From Nitrososphaerota archaeon (GTDB lineage Archaea; Thermoproteota; Nitrososphaeria; Nitrososphaerales; UBA183), in assembly GCA_029785235.1 (NCBI GenBank), contig JAFMAA010000046.1:1-7680 (forward strand): a stretch of 7,680 nt of DNA. The letters are read 5' to 3'. Positions 1-6,014 of the stretch are shown here, in pieces (positions within the stretch are counted from its first letter, which is position 1; every line of letters begins with the position of its first letter). A program made the position numbers and the translations under genes. The notes beneath the pieces were generated by a model that saw nothing but the letters and a program-made list of their open reading frames with translations, was not told the DNA's origin and ran no database searches.

Positions 1-2
1 GC

Positions 3-551
3 ACACCCGGAAACTGGAGCTACACGAAAGTTGTGCACGAGTTTGACGGGAGCGTGCGGCGTGTGGAATCTTATGCGCGAACTTCCTCTGAACCGGGCGG
101 CCGGAGCGTAATAGCTAGCTATGCGCCATATAGAGAGACTGGCGCAGCTTCTGGCCCGAGGGTAAGCGGAGAAGTTCACAAGAACGCGGGGCTGATTGAG
201 GGAGTCCGGCGATTGCGCAGGAAAGCGATGCGCCTCGGGCTTTGGCCCACCGCGCTACGTGACACAGAGCGCGCGCTTCTCAGCGCTTCCATGCGCCTGA
301 AAGAAATCGGGGGAAGGATACAGGCGGTTGTGAGAGAGATAGCGCTGAAGCTCGAGCGCGCAGTGAAGTCTGGATTTTTCGCAAGGATGGAACAGGTGGG
401 CGCGGGGCTTGCGCGCTCGACGTCAGAGTTTTTCTGGGGGAAAGCAGATTGCTCGGCGAAAACGAGGCAGGTTCTTGCGGACCTCTGGCTGCTGAGATAT
501 CTCGGCGTCAGCCTGAGCTTTTCACAGAACATGGGCGCGCTCGCGCCCTAG
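3..551 (+). CDS. C-terminal part of an unrecognised protein (5' truncated by window edge)
   Basis: The frame is open from the left edge to the TAG at 549-551, so about 182 codons of a longer gene are visible; a GTG at 33 is the first possible internal start, but the frame continues upstream of it. I recognise no family. The first part (about residues 1-60 of the visible segment) is Ser/Gly/Arg-rich with no clear secondary structure. From about base 200 on the protein becomes helical and basic-amphipathic, with segments such as LKEIGGRIQAVVREIALKLE and a Trp/Leu-rich end (LADLWLLRYLGVSL). There is no obvious signal peptide or long membrane segment. Codon use is somewhat less biased than in the sugar genes. 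A real but unknown protein is the best guess; a start at ATG 228 or ATG 291 giving a shorter protein cannot be excluded. Confidence 0.5.
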   Translation, partial: TPGNWSYTKVVHEFDGSVRRVESYARTSSEPGGRSVIASYAPYRETGAASGPRVSGEVHKNAGLIEGVRRLRRKAMRLGLWPTALRDTERALLSASMRLKEIGGRIQAVVREIALKLERAVKSGFFARMEQVGAGLARSTSEFFWGKADCSAKTRQVLADLWLLRYLGVSLSFSQNMGALAP

Positions 552-670
552 AGGCATCCTCACCTGCGCACCCAAGCGCCTCCTCGAAACCCGGGATTCA
601 GAAGGTAAGCCGATTTCATGTTTTATGGGAGAGCGCAGGAAGGAGTGTATAACCCGGACGGAGTGCAGCT

Positions 671-754
671 CGTCCATTCTCTACTGGACAAAAACCATGA
701 TTCTGTCAATTTCCAATGGACAAAATCATGAAACTTGTCAAGCAACAATTGACA
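671..754. repeat. Three tandem operator-like palindromes with ~32-nt pitch
   Basis: Three inverted repeats of a TGTC(A/C)A half-site lie in a row. Site 1 (671-690) has arms CGTCCA and TGGACA with 8 nt between. Site 2 (704-722) has TGTCAA and TGGACA with 7 nt between. Site 3 (736-754) has TGTCAA and TTGACA with 7 nt between and is perfect over six base pairs. Centres are at about 680.5, 713 and 745, a spacing of 32-32.5 nt, close to three turns of B-DNA, so the sites would face the same side of the helix. The two 13-nt linkers resemble each other (both contain an A-run followed by CATGA). Site 3 ends three bases before the TATA-like box of the ATPase gene. This fits cooperative binding sites of a dimeric regulator; whether it represses or activates cannot be told. 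Confidence 0.6.
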
Positions 755-757
755 GGA

Positions 758-766
758 TTTAAGTAT
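758..766 (+). promoter_or_regulatory. TATA-like box for the ATPase gene, leaderless transcript predicted
   Basis: TTTAAGTAT is an archaeal TATA-like element in the AT-rich gap. Its centre (762) is 27 nt before the TTG at 789, the usual box-to-transcription-start distance in archaea. Transcription would therefore begin at or next to the start codon, which agrees with the absence of any ribosome-binding site before 789. Confidence 0.5.
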
Positions 767-788
767 GTGAATAACAAATCCTCCGGGC

Positions 789-2126
789 TTGAACATACAG
801 TCCGCGCTCGTGCGCTACATGGGTATTCAGCCTCCCGAAGGCATGGTGGAAAGGGAGATACGTGTTGAGCCGGGGGAGTTCATAGCGTCCATAATCGGGC
901 CGAGAAGGGCAGGGAAGACAACCTTCATGCTCCAGCTCATGCGCGACTCAAAACTTCCAGAGAGCAACAGGGTGTTCATCAATGGCGAAGACATCAACCT
1001 TGAGGGGGTGTCCACCGCAGACCTGGAGCAGATTGAGCAGGAAGTGTTCAGAATATACCGCCCGGAGAGCTCGAAGAAGGTGGGGTTGTTCATAGACGAA
1101 GTCCAGAACTTTCCGAGCTGGGAGAGGTGGGTAAGGACGCTCCACGACTCGCGAAGGTATGAGATTGTTATTTCTGGCTCTACTTCTGAGCTCTCCAGTG
1201 AAAATATCCCCTCCGCAATGCGGGGAAGGGCGCTGAACACGCTTGTGCTGCCATTCTCATTCTCCGAATTTCTGAGCGCAAAACGCTTCAAGCCGCAGGA
1301 GTTCATGGGCCCCGAGAAGGCGGGGCAGGTGCTCGCGCTCTGCGACGAGTTCCTGAAGTTCGGGGGCTACCCCGCTGTCGTGACTTCGAGGGAAGAGGGG
1401 ACAAAGCTCCGGGTGCTGCAGGAGATTTACTCGAGCGTGGTCCAGAGGGACATTGCAGAACGGCTTTCAGTAAGAGGTAGGGCCGTCCTCGGAGAGTTCG
1501 TGAACGCGCTCATCGCCGGGGCCTGCAGGCCTTTCTCGGCGAGCGCGGCCGCGAAGTGGTTCGGCTCCCTCGGAGTGAAGCTCAGCCGCCAGACCGCGCT
1601 GAACTATGCGCGCGCGGCAGAGAGCGTGTTCCTCGTGTTCTACCTTCCGGCCTGCTCGAGGAAGCCCAAGGAGAGGATGAGCAGGCCCAAGCTCTATGTG
1701 GCAGATTCCGGCCTGCTCGAACTCATCGGAGCTGATGAGTCGAAGAAGCTCGAAAATCAGGTGTGCATCGAACTCCTTCGACGCGGGCTGAAGCCGTGCT
1801 ACTGGCGCGCCGGTTCAAGCGGAAGAGAAGTGGATTTCGTGATTCCAGGCAAAAACTCACGCGTTCCACCCGCGCTTCTTCAGGTGGCCTACAGCCTTGC
1901 CGAGCCCTCGACCTACGAGCGGGAGACGCGCGCGCTCCTTGATGCCTCAGAGGAGCTGGGCTCAGTCGAGCTTGCGATTGTGACGCATTCCGAAGAGCGG
2001 GAAGTGGTGGAGAAGGGTAAGAGAATTGCGGTCTTACCCGCCTGGAAGTGGTTTCTCTCAAAAGGTAGCGGTGCAGGGGAGACGGGGGCTCGCGACACAC
2101 ACGGAGGAGCACAAATTGAAATCTGA
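789..2126 (+). CDS. AAA-family ATPase with C-terminal DUF4143 (PD-(D/E)XK-like) domain
   Basis: A 445-aa protein of the common archaeal/bacterial AAA_14 plus DUF4143 type, a family of uncharacterised DNA-associated ATPases. N-terminal ATPase: Walker A GPRRAGKT (37-44), Walker B VGLFIDE (98-104), sensor-like SGS (129-131), RGR near 145 followed by the family hallmark LPFSFSEFL (154-162). Middle: FGGYP (191-195) and a winged-helix-like linker. C-terminal DUF4143 region: KLYVADSGLL (301-310), ENQV..EL (322-329), YWR (338-340), EVDFVI (347-352) and LQVAYSL (364-370), the spacing expected of a nuclease-like fold. The last 20 or so residues are a Gly-rich tail. TTG at 789 is chosen because the next upstream in-frame codons reach a TGA at 768-770 without a standard start and because a TATA-like box sits 27 nt upstream. 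It stands alone, 111 nt before the sugar cluster, behind the palindrome array. The biological role is unknown; such genes are often patchily distributed. Confidence 0.93.
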   Translation: MNIQSALVRYMGIQPPEGMVEREIRVEPGEFIASIIGPRRAGKTTFMLQLMRDSKLPESNRVFINGEDINLEGVSTADLEQIEQEVFRIYRPESSKKVGLFIDEVQNFPSWERWVRTLHDSRRYEIVISGSTSELSSENIPSAMRGRALNTLVLPFSFSEFLSAKRFKPQEFMGPEKAGQVLALCDEFLKFGGYPAVVTSREEGTKLRVLQEIYSSVVQRDIAERLSVRGRAVLGEFVNALIAGACRPFSASAAAKWFGSLGVKLSRQTALNYARAAESVFLVFYLPACSRKPKERMSRPKLYVADSGLLELIGADESKKLENQVCIELLRRGLKPCYWRAGSSGREVDFVIPGKNSRVPPALLQVAYSLAEPSTYERETRALLDASEELGSVELAIVTHSEEREVVEKGKRIAVLPAWKWFLSKGSGAGETGARDTHGGAQIEI

Positions 2127-2225
2127 TATTCGGCTCGGCGTTCATCGCGCGCTGGCTCCCCGGCAGACTCCTCCTCCGCTTTCGCCAAGTCGCTGTGTCC
2201 TCAAGAGAAGAACCCAGGGGCAGCA

Positions 2226-2231
2226 AGGTGA
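2226..2231 (+). promoter_or_regulatory. Ribosome-binding site deciding the TTG start of the isomerase
   Basis: AGGTGA matches the archaeal 16S 3' end complement and lies six bases before TTG 2238. It supports TTG as the start where no ATG or GTG in this frame fits. The 111-nt gap before it otherwise shows nothing I can name. Confidence 0.6.
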
Positions 2232-2237
2232 ACGGCG

Positions 2238-2861
2238 TTGAGTAGCCCGGGGGCCTACGCAGAGCGCTTCCTTTCGGAAACGCGGGAGCTGATTTCGAAG
2301 CTGGACCCGCTCGCCGTGACCAAGGCGGTTGACATTCTCGAGGACGCCTGGAAGCGGGGGACCACGGTGTTCGTGGCAGGGAACGGCGGCTCGGCTTCTA
2401 CGGCAACCCACTTCGCGTGCGACCTCGACAAGTGGGCCTGCCAGGACGCGCCGAAGAGGCTCAGGGCGTTCTCTCTAGTTGACAACATCCCGCTCGTTTC
2501 CGCGCTCACAAACGACAACGGATTCGCCGAGGTTTACACGGAGCAGCTCGAAAACTTCTGGAAGAGCGGGGACGTGTTCGTGGGGATATCGGTGCACGGC
2601 GGCTCCGGCAGGGACAGGGCGGGCGCCTGGAGCCAGAACCTGCTCAGGGCGGCCTACTACGCGAAGGAGCACGGCGGAAGGGTTCTCGCGCTCGTTGGTT
2701 TCGACGGGGGCGCGCTACACTCGCTCGCGGACGCTTCGATTCTCGTGCCCGCAGATTCCACTCCGCAGGTGGAAGGAATACACCTCGTGATAACACACCT
2801 TCTGGCAGACGAACTCCGGAGGAGAATAACCCCTCCGGACAAGCTTGGGCTGAGAAAATAG
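2238..2861 (+). CDS. gmhA: GmhA-type sedoheptulose-7-phosphate isomerase (SIS domain)
   Basis: A 207-aa single-domain SIS protein of usual GmhA length. In the family it converts sedoheptulose 7-phosphate to D-glycero-D-manno-heptose 7-phosphate in the cytoplasm, the first committed step of nucleotide-heptose synthesis. Visible motifs: phosphate-binding GNGGSAS (48-54); THFACDL (57-63) with His58 and Asp62 at the places of the His/Glu metal-site pair; TNDNGF (91-96); SVHGGSG (118-124); GFDGG (154-158); and VEGIHLVITHLL (178-189) with His187 at the conserved metal-ligand position and Glu179 where Gln is usual in E. coli. After SVHGGSG there is an extra short stretch (RDRAGAWSQ) relative to E. 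coli-like GmhA, which marks a subfamily I recall from other archaea and some bacteria. It is the first gene of the heptose cluster; 78 nt separate it from the next small ORF. A DiaA-like or other SIS sugar isomerase is the alternative, but the neighbours argue for heptose. Confidence 0.9.
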   Translation: MSSPGAYAERFLSETRELISKLDPLAVTKAVDILEDAWKRGTTVFVAGNGGSASTATHFACDLDKWACQDAPKRLRAFSLVDNIPLVSALTNDNGFAEVYTEQLENFWKSGDVFVGISVHGGSGRDRAGAWSQNLLRAAYYAKEHGGRVLALVGFDGGALHSLADASILVPADSTPQVEGIHLVITHLLADELRRRITPPDKLGLRK

Positions 2862-2910
2862 AACTGTGCTCTGCACGTGGGAAGCACTTCCCCGGGCGTG
2901 GCTGCAGCTA

Positions 2911-2920
2911 GTCATATACT
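2911..2920 (+). promoter_or_regulatory. Possible TATA-like box before the small ORF and bisphosphatase gene
   Basis: GTCATATACT lies in the 78-nt gap after gmhA. Its centre is about 25 nt before the ATG at 2940, compatible with a near-leaderless transcript starting at the small ORF. AGGTGG at 2932-2937 could alternatively act as ribosome site on a read-through transcript. The match is short. Confidence 0.35.
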
Positions 2921-2939
2921 GCGCGAAGCATAGGTGGAG

Positions 2940-3068
2940 ATGAGCGTGTCATCAACCTCCCGGGCCGCGCTAAGGCGAGAGCTCATCAGCCTCGTCGAAA
3001 GCGATGAGGAGCTGCGCGCGAAGCTCTCGAGTTTGGTCCTGCCGAAGGAGCTGGGGGCGATTGCGTGA
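2940..3068 (+). CDS. Small 42-aa ORF overlapping the bisphosphatase start
   Basis: ATG 2940 opens a 42-codon frame ending at TGA 3066-3068. The product is predicted to be mostly helical and amphipathic (RRELISLVESDEELRAKLSS, then VLPKELGAIA), with no signal peptide or membrane segment. I do not recognise a family. Support for it being real: a TATA-like box about 25 nt upstream, an AGGTGG motif directly before the ATG, and codon use like the neighbours. Its last 8 bases overlap the proposed TTG start (3061) of the next gene, a layout typical of translational coupling. GTG 2946 is an alternative start with better spacing from AGGTGG. It may be a genuine small protein or only a leader peptide. 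Confidence 0.45.
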   Translation: MSVSSTSRAALRRELISLVESDEELRAKLSSLVLPKELGAIA

Positions 3069-3855
3069 GCTTGGGCCGGGCGGCGCAGCAAACGGGGAAA
3101 GACACCTGAGCGCGCGCGCTGTGTTCCTCGACCGCGATGGAACGCTCACGGAGCTCGTCTACGACCGTGAAACTGGTTACATAGATAGCGCTGCCAGGCC
3201 CGAAGAGCTCCGGCTCGTGAACGGCGCGGGGGAAGCTCTGAAGAAGCTGAAAGAAGCCGGTTACGGAGTGTTCCTCGTTTCGAACCAGCCAGGGCTCGCG
3301 AAGGGCAGGTTCAGCGCGGAGACCTTCGAAGCCGCGAAGATGAGGCTCAGGGAGCTTCTCGCTTCTGAGGGAGTCGCGCTCGACGGGGAGTACTACTGCC
3401 TGCACCACCCGTCGTCCCTTGTAGCCGAGTACAGGTTGAACTGCGATTGCAGGAAGCCAGCCCCGGGGATGCTTGTCCGCGCGGCGAGAGAGCACGGGCT
3501 GAACCTCGCTCTTTCGTACATGGTGGGCGACGACCTGAACGATATAAAGGCAGGAGTGGCCGCGGGCTGCAGCACCGTATTCATAGGTAGACTCACGGGT
3601 TTGCTCGCTCAAACGCTCGAATCCGAGGGCCTGCGCCCAGCGTTCGTTTCCCACACGCTTCTCGAAGCGGCCAAGAGGATAGCTTCTCGTGGAACGGGCC
3701 CCCGAAGCTGGGTCAAAGACGAACCCGAGGAGGAAGCAGAGAGCCTGGGTGCGCGGGCTTTCAAGTCCCCGGAAAGGAGTTTGGGCATGGGGCATAAGAT
3801 AGATTTAAGCCCCGGCGCAGGAGCCGGGAGAAGAGTGAGATTCGGGTTTGACTGA
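3061..3855 (+). CDS. gmhB: GmhB-type D-glycero-D-manno-heptose 1,7-bisphosphate 7-phosphatase (HAD, HisB-N/GmhB class)
   Basis: HAD phosphatase that in its family removes the 7-phosphate from heptose 1,7-bisphosphate. With the chosen TTG start the protein is 264 aa. Motif I FLDRDGTL (22-29, nucleophile Asp24, acid/base Asp26), motif II VSNQPG (73-78), motif III Lys132 in CRKPAPGM, motif IV VGDDLND (155-161). The zinc loop is present: Cys113-x-His115 and Cys128-x-Cys130, the same spacing as the Cys92/His94/Cys107/Cys109 set of E. coli GmhB. The fold ends near residue 207; the remaining 55 or so residues are an acidic then basic/Gly-rich tail that ordinary GmhB (about 190 aa) lacks. The frame is open further upstream, but TTG 3061 has AAGGAG (3045-3050) ahead of it and lies in a coupling overlap with the small ORF. 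CTG 3106 or GTG 3121 are less likely starts. It overlaps the transaldolase gene by 8 nt. Confidence 0.91.
   Translation: MRELGPGGAANGERHLSARAVFLDRDGTLTELVYDRETGYIDSAARPEELRLVNGAGEALKKLKEAGYGVFLVSNQPGLAKGRFSAETFEAAKMRLRELLASEGVALDGEYYCLHHPSSLVAEYRLNCDCRKPAPGMLVRAAREHGLNLALSYMVGDDLNDIKAGVAAGCSTVFIGRLTGLLAQTLESEGLRPAFVSHTLLEAAKRIASRGTGPRSWVKDEPEEEAESLGARAFKSPERSLGMGHKIDLSPGAGAGRRVRFGFD
3803..3828 (+). promoter_or_regulatory. TATA-like element and GC hairpin just before the transaldolase start
   Basis: Inside the 3' end of gmhB, ATTTAAG (3803-3809) is followed by a perfect 6-bp inverted repeat, CCCGGC (3811-3816) and GCCGGG (3823-3828), with a 6-nt loop. The transaldolase TTG is at 3848, preceded by a GAGTGAG (3833-3839) that could serve as ribosome site. 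This could be an internal promoter or an RNA hairpin tuning expression; both readings are weak because the segment is also coding. Confidence 0.3.
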
Positions 3856-4645
3856 TATTTTCCTTGACACTGCGAGCGCTTCCGAAGCGCGCGAATTCCT
3901 TTCATGGGGGATAGGTGACGGGGTCACCACGAACCAGAAGATATTCCTCTCTGAAGGTAACGTGGACTTCAAGGGAAGAGTGCTCGAAATCTGCTCGCTC
4001 AAAGCTCGGAACTGGCCGGTGAGCGTCGAGACCACTTCGCACGGCTACGAAGCGCTTCTTCAGGAAGCGAGGGAGTACGCTAGCTGGCACAGGAACGTGG
4101 TCGTCAAGGTCGCGATGTACGGGGACGGCACTGGCCTCAAGGTGGTAAGGACGCTTTCCCAGGAGCGCATAAAGACGAACATGACGTGCATGGTCACGTT
4201 CGACCAGCTTCTCATGGCCGCGAAGGCCGGGGCGACCTACGTCAGCCTGTTCTTCAATCGCGCGCGCGACGCCGGGCTCGACCCCGTGAGAGCGATAAGG
4301 GAAATAGTCGCGGAGCTCGAAAGCGGAGGCTACAAATCGAAGCTGATAGTGGGTAGCATCAGGAGGCCTCTCGACGTGGAAGAAGCCGCGGCTGCGGGCG
4401 CGCACATAATCACGATAACACCGAAGGTGCTCCGGGAAATGGCGCTTCACCAGAAGACCGAGGATACCATAAAGGAGTTTGACGACGCCTGGAAAGAGTT
4501 TCTTGAGCAGAAGGAGAAGCGAACTGAAGAGAAAGCTGTCGCGTCCGCCCTTGCTCCCGCTGCTCCAGCCGCGGCCACCGGGGCCGAGTCCTCTGGCGCG
4601 CCCGGGGCATCAACTGGAACGGGCCAGGGCGCGCCTGGAAGTTGA
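3848..4645 (+). CDS. Transaldolase / fructose-6-phosphate aldolase family enzyme
   Basis: A 265-aa class I aldolase-fold protein of the small transaldolase (TalC/FSA-like) group. Transaldolase moves a dihydroxyacetone unit between sugar phosphates and can produce sedoheptulose 7-phosphate, the substrate of the GmhA-type enzyme encoded in the same cluster. Visible landmarks: FLDTAS (5-10, Asp7); GVTTNQKIF (25-33) in place of the usual TTNPS/T motif; VVVKVAM (84-90) with Lys87 as the expected Schiff-base lysine; RIKTNMTCMVTFDQ (107-120); AGATYVSLFFNR (127-138); GSIRRP (169-174); HIITITPKVL (186-195). The catalytic fold ends near residue 222. The last 40 residues are an Ala/Pro/Gly/Ser low-complexity tail. 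TTG 3848 is chosen because the family begins directly with the first strand (xxIFLDTA); the start overlaps the gmhB stop. Function as transaldolase rather than F6P aldolase is inferred from context. Confidence 0.88.
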   Translation: MTDIFLDTASASEAREFLSWGIGDGVTTNQKIFLSEGNVDFKGRVLEICSLKARNWPVSVETTSHGYEALLQEAREYASWHRNVVVKVAMYGDGTGLKVVRTLSQERIKTNMTCMVTFDQLLMAAKAGATYVSLFFNRARDAGLDPVRAIREIVAELESGGYKSKLIVGSIRRPLDVEEAAAAGAHIITITPKVLREMALHQKTEDTIKEFDDAWKEFLEQKEKRTEEKAVASALAPAAPAAATGAESSGAPGASTGTGQGAPGS

Positions 4646-4656
4646 AGAGCTAAGCC

Positions 4657-4857
4657 GTGCACGGAAAGAAAGAAGAAGGGAAGGAGAAAAGGGAGAAGAG
4701 GTCGGGTTCGCTGAAGAGGATAACCGTCTGGGTGAGCTGCGAAGATAGCGAAGTTTCGAGCGCGATTGAGAGAATCCGCAGGGCGCTCGCAGATGCGGGG
4801 CTGAACGCCGCGATTTCGCCCGAAGTCGAAACCATGGCAAGGGAAGACCCGAAGTGA
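4657..4857 (+). CDS. Small 66-aa protein, family not recognised
   Basis: GTG 4657 begins a 66-codon frame 11 nt after the transaldolase stop, ending at TGA 4855-4857. The first 20 residues are Lys/Glu-rich and probably disordered. Residues 19-56 read as strand-helix-strand: LKRITVWVSCEDS, then the amphipathic helix EVSSAIERIRRALADAGL, then NAAISPEVE. This is typical of a small alpha/beta protein. Codon use matches its neighbours and the tight spacing suggests it is part of the operon. No catalytic motif is evident; a single Cys sits at residue 28. The true start could be downstream of the charged stretch. No function can be assigned; a regulatory or subunit-like role beside the heptose enzymes is only a guess. 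Confidence 0.55.
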   Translation: MHGKKEEGKEKREKRSGSLKRITVWVSCEDSEVSSAIERIRRALADAGLNAAISPEVETMAREDPK

Positions 4858-4891
4858 ATTCTTCTTCGGTGGCATTCCGCCTGAGCGGGGC

Positions 4892-5854
4892 GTGAACGAG
4901 CTGAAGGCTCTCGTAACAGGCGCGGCCGGGTTCATCGCGAGCCACCTCGTGGACAGATTGCTCGAAGAAGGCTGGAGCGTGCTCGGCGTGGACAACCTGA
5001 GCGAGGGCAGGCTGGAGAACATCGCGCACCTCAAAGGAAACGAGAAGTTTGGTTTCAGGAAGCTCGACCTCAGGGACGCGGCCGCGGTGAACGAAGCCGT
5101 GGCAGGGGCGGGGCTTGACGCCGTGTTCCACCTCGCCGCGCACGCGAACATAAGGACGAGCCTCGTGGACCACAGGGCGGACCTCGAGCACAACCTGATT
5201 GGGACGCTCAACCTGCTCGAAGCCATGACAAGGGAGCGCGTGCGGGATTTCGTGTTCGCCTCGACATCTGCGATATACGGCGAAGCGACTCTGAAGCCCA
5301 CTCCCGAAAGCTACATGCCCGTCCAGACATCGCTATACGGCGCCTCCAAAATTGCCAGCGAAGCCTACGCGCAGGCTTTTTCGCAGTTTTCCGAGATAAG
5401 CTCGTGGTCCTACAGGTTCTCGAACGTTGTGGGTGAGAGAATGAGGCGCGGGGTGATACACGATTTTGTGAGGAAGCTACGCGAGAATCCGCGGGAGCTC
5501 GAGATTCTTGGGGACGGCAAGCAGAGCAAGGAGTACATCTACGTTTCGGATTGCGTGGAAGCGATGCTCACGGGCTACAGAAAGGCGAAGGAGAGGGTTA
5601 ACGCGTTCAATATCGCGGTGGAAGACAACCTTACGGTGGACGAAGTCGCGGACATCGTGATTGGAGAGATGGGCTTGTCGGGTGTCAGGAGGAAGTATAC
5701 AGGGGGCTCGCGCGGCTGGATTGGGGACAACCCCGTGGTGCACCTCTCGATTGAGAAGCTGAAGGCGCTCGGCTGGCGGCCACGCGTCAGTGCAAGGGAC
5801 GCGGTCGCGATAACCGCGCGCTGGGCCATGGCCCACGGGGCGGGCGGAGAGTAG
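4892..5854 (+). CDS. Extended SDR NAD-dependent nucleotide-sugar epimerase/dehydratase
   Basis: A 320-aa Rossmann protein of the GalE/RmlB-like extended short-chain dehydrogenase family, normal in length. N-terminal dinucleotide site TGAAGFIASH (9-18); the third glycine of the usual GxxGxxG is Ala16. Asp34 after the second strand (VDNL) indicates NAD rather than NADP. LAAHANI (81-87); STSAIYG (124-130); catalytic pair Tyr149 and Lys153 in YGASK; YRFSNVVGERM (174-184); substrate-loop ILGDGKQSKEYIYVSD (205-220). It acts on a nucleotide-linked sugar; by context this may be a nucleotide-heptose or a related sugar, but sequence alone does not separate 4-epimerase, 6-epimerase or dehydratase. GTG 4892 follows the small ORF by 34 nt with no strong ribosome site visible. 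Fourth of five recognised sugar enzymes in the cluster. Confidence 0.91.
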   Translation: MNELKALVTGAAGFIASHLVDRLLEEGWSVLGVDNLSEGRLENIAHLKGNEKFGFRKLDLRDAAAVNEAVAGAGLDAVFHLAAHANIRTSLVDHRADLEHNLIGTLNLLEAMTRERVRDFVFASTSAIYGEATLKPTPESYMPVQTSLYGASKIASEAYAQAFSQFSEISSWSYRFSNVVGERMRRGVIHDFVRKLRENPRELEILGDGKQSKEYIYVSDCVEAMLTGYRKAKERVNAFNIAVEDNLTVDEVADIVIGEMGLSGVRRKYTGGSRGWIGDNPVVHLSIEKLKALGWRPRVSARDAVAITARWAMAHGAGGE

Positions 5855-5883
5855 AACCCGACTGTCAGCTCAAAGTCTGTTCT
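5853..5883 (+). other. Imperfect hairpin at the epimerase stop codon
   Basis: AGAAC (5853-5857) can pair with GTTCT (5879-5883), and inside it GACT (5860-5863) with AGTC (5874-5877). It could be an RNA structure at the end of the upstream transcript unit. There is no following T-run, so a terminator role is doubtful. Confidence 0.22.
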
Positions 5884-5925
5884 GCAGGCGCCAAGGTTCG
5901 AGTCCAGTCTACAAAACTCGAGCAG

Positions 5926-5934
5926 AAAATTTGT
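5926..5934 (+). promoter_or_regulatory. Weak TATA-like element in the 160-nt gap before the kinase gene
   Basis: AAAATTTGT is the most AT-rich stretch in the 5855-6014 gap. A transcript from it would start near 5955-5960 and carry a leader of about 55 nt. No ribosome site is clear before ATG 6015. The gap suggests the kinase has its own promoter or a regulated leader rather than tight coupling to the epimerase gene. Nothing else in the gap is identifiable. Confidence 0.22.
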
Positions 5935-6014
5935 ACTAACGTAGAGGCTTCTCATTCTGCACGCGTCTTCATCCATCATCCAGCGTCGTAACAGGGAAGC
6001 GCTAATTTAGTCGC

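Noticed and set aside
449..652. TTG-started 67-codon + frame overlapping the end of the first gene.
   Set aside because: It overlaps the larger frame for half its length, runs through the gap with poor codon bias and has no recognisable domain or ribosome site.
671..754. CRISPR-like repeat array, given the ~32-nt periodicity.
   Set aside because: The repeated unit is a short palindromic half-site with similar linkers, only three copies, and no constant repeat separated by unique spacers; no cas genes are present. An operator array fits better.
2986..3795. 269-codon open frame on the minus strand.
   Set aside because: It is antisense to the bisphosphatase, whose catalytic and zinc motifs are unmistakable; no domain is seen in the minus-strand product.
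4447..5301. 284-codon open frame on the minus strand.
   Set aside because: It lies antisense to the transaldolase end, the small protein and the epimerase, which have clear motifs. The product is Ser/Pro/Arg-rich composition typical of a shadow frame in GC-rich DNA.
5884..5925. GGTTCGAGTCC at 5895-5905, resembling a tRNA T-arm, suggested a tRNA gene or an integration-site remnant.
   Set aside because: The flanking bases do not extend the T-stem, no matching acceptor strand exists upstream and no anticodon stem pairs. It is a chance match or, at most, an unrecognisable fragment.
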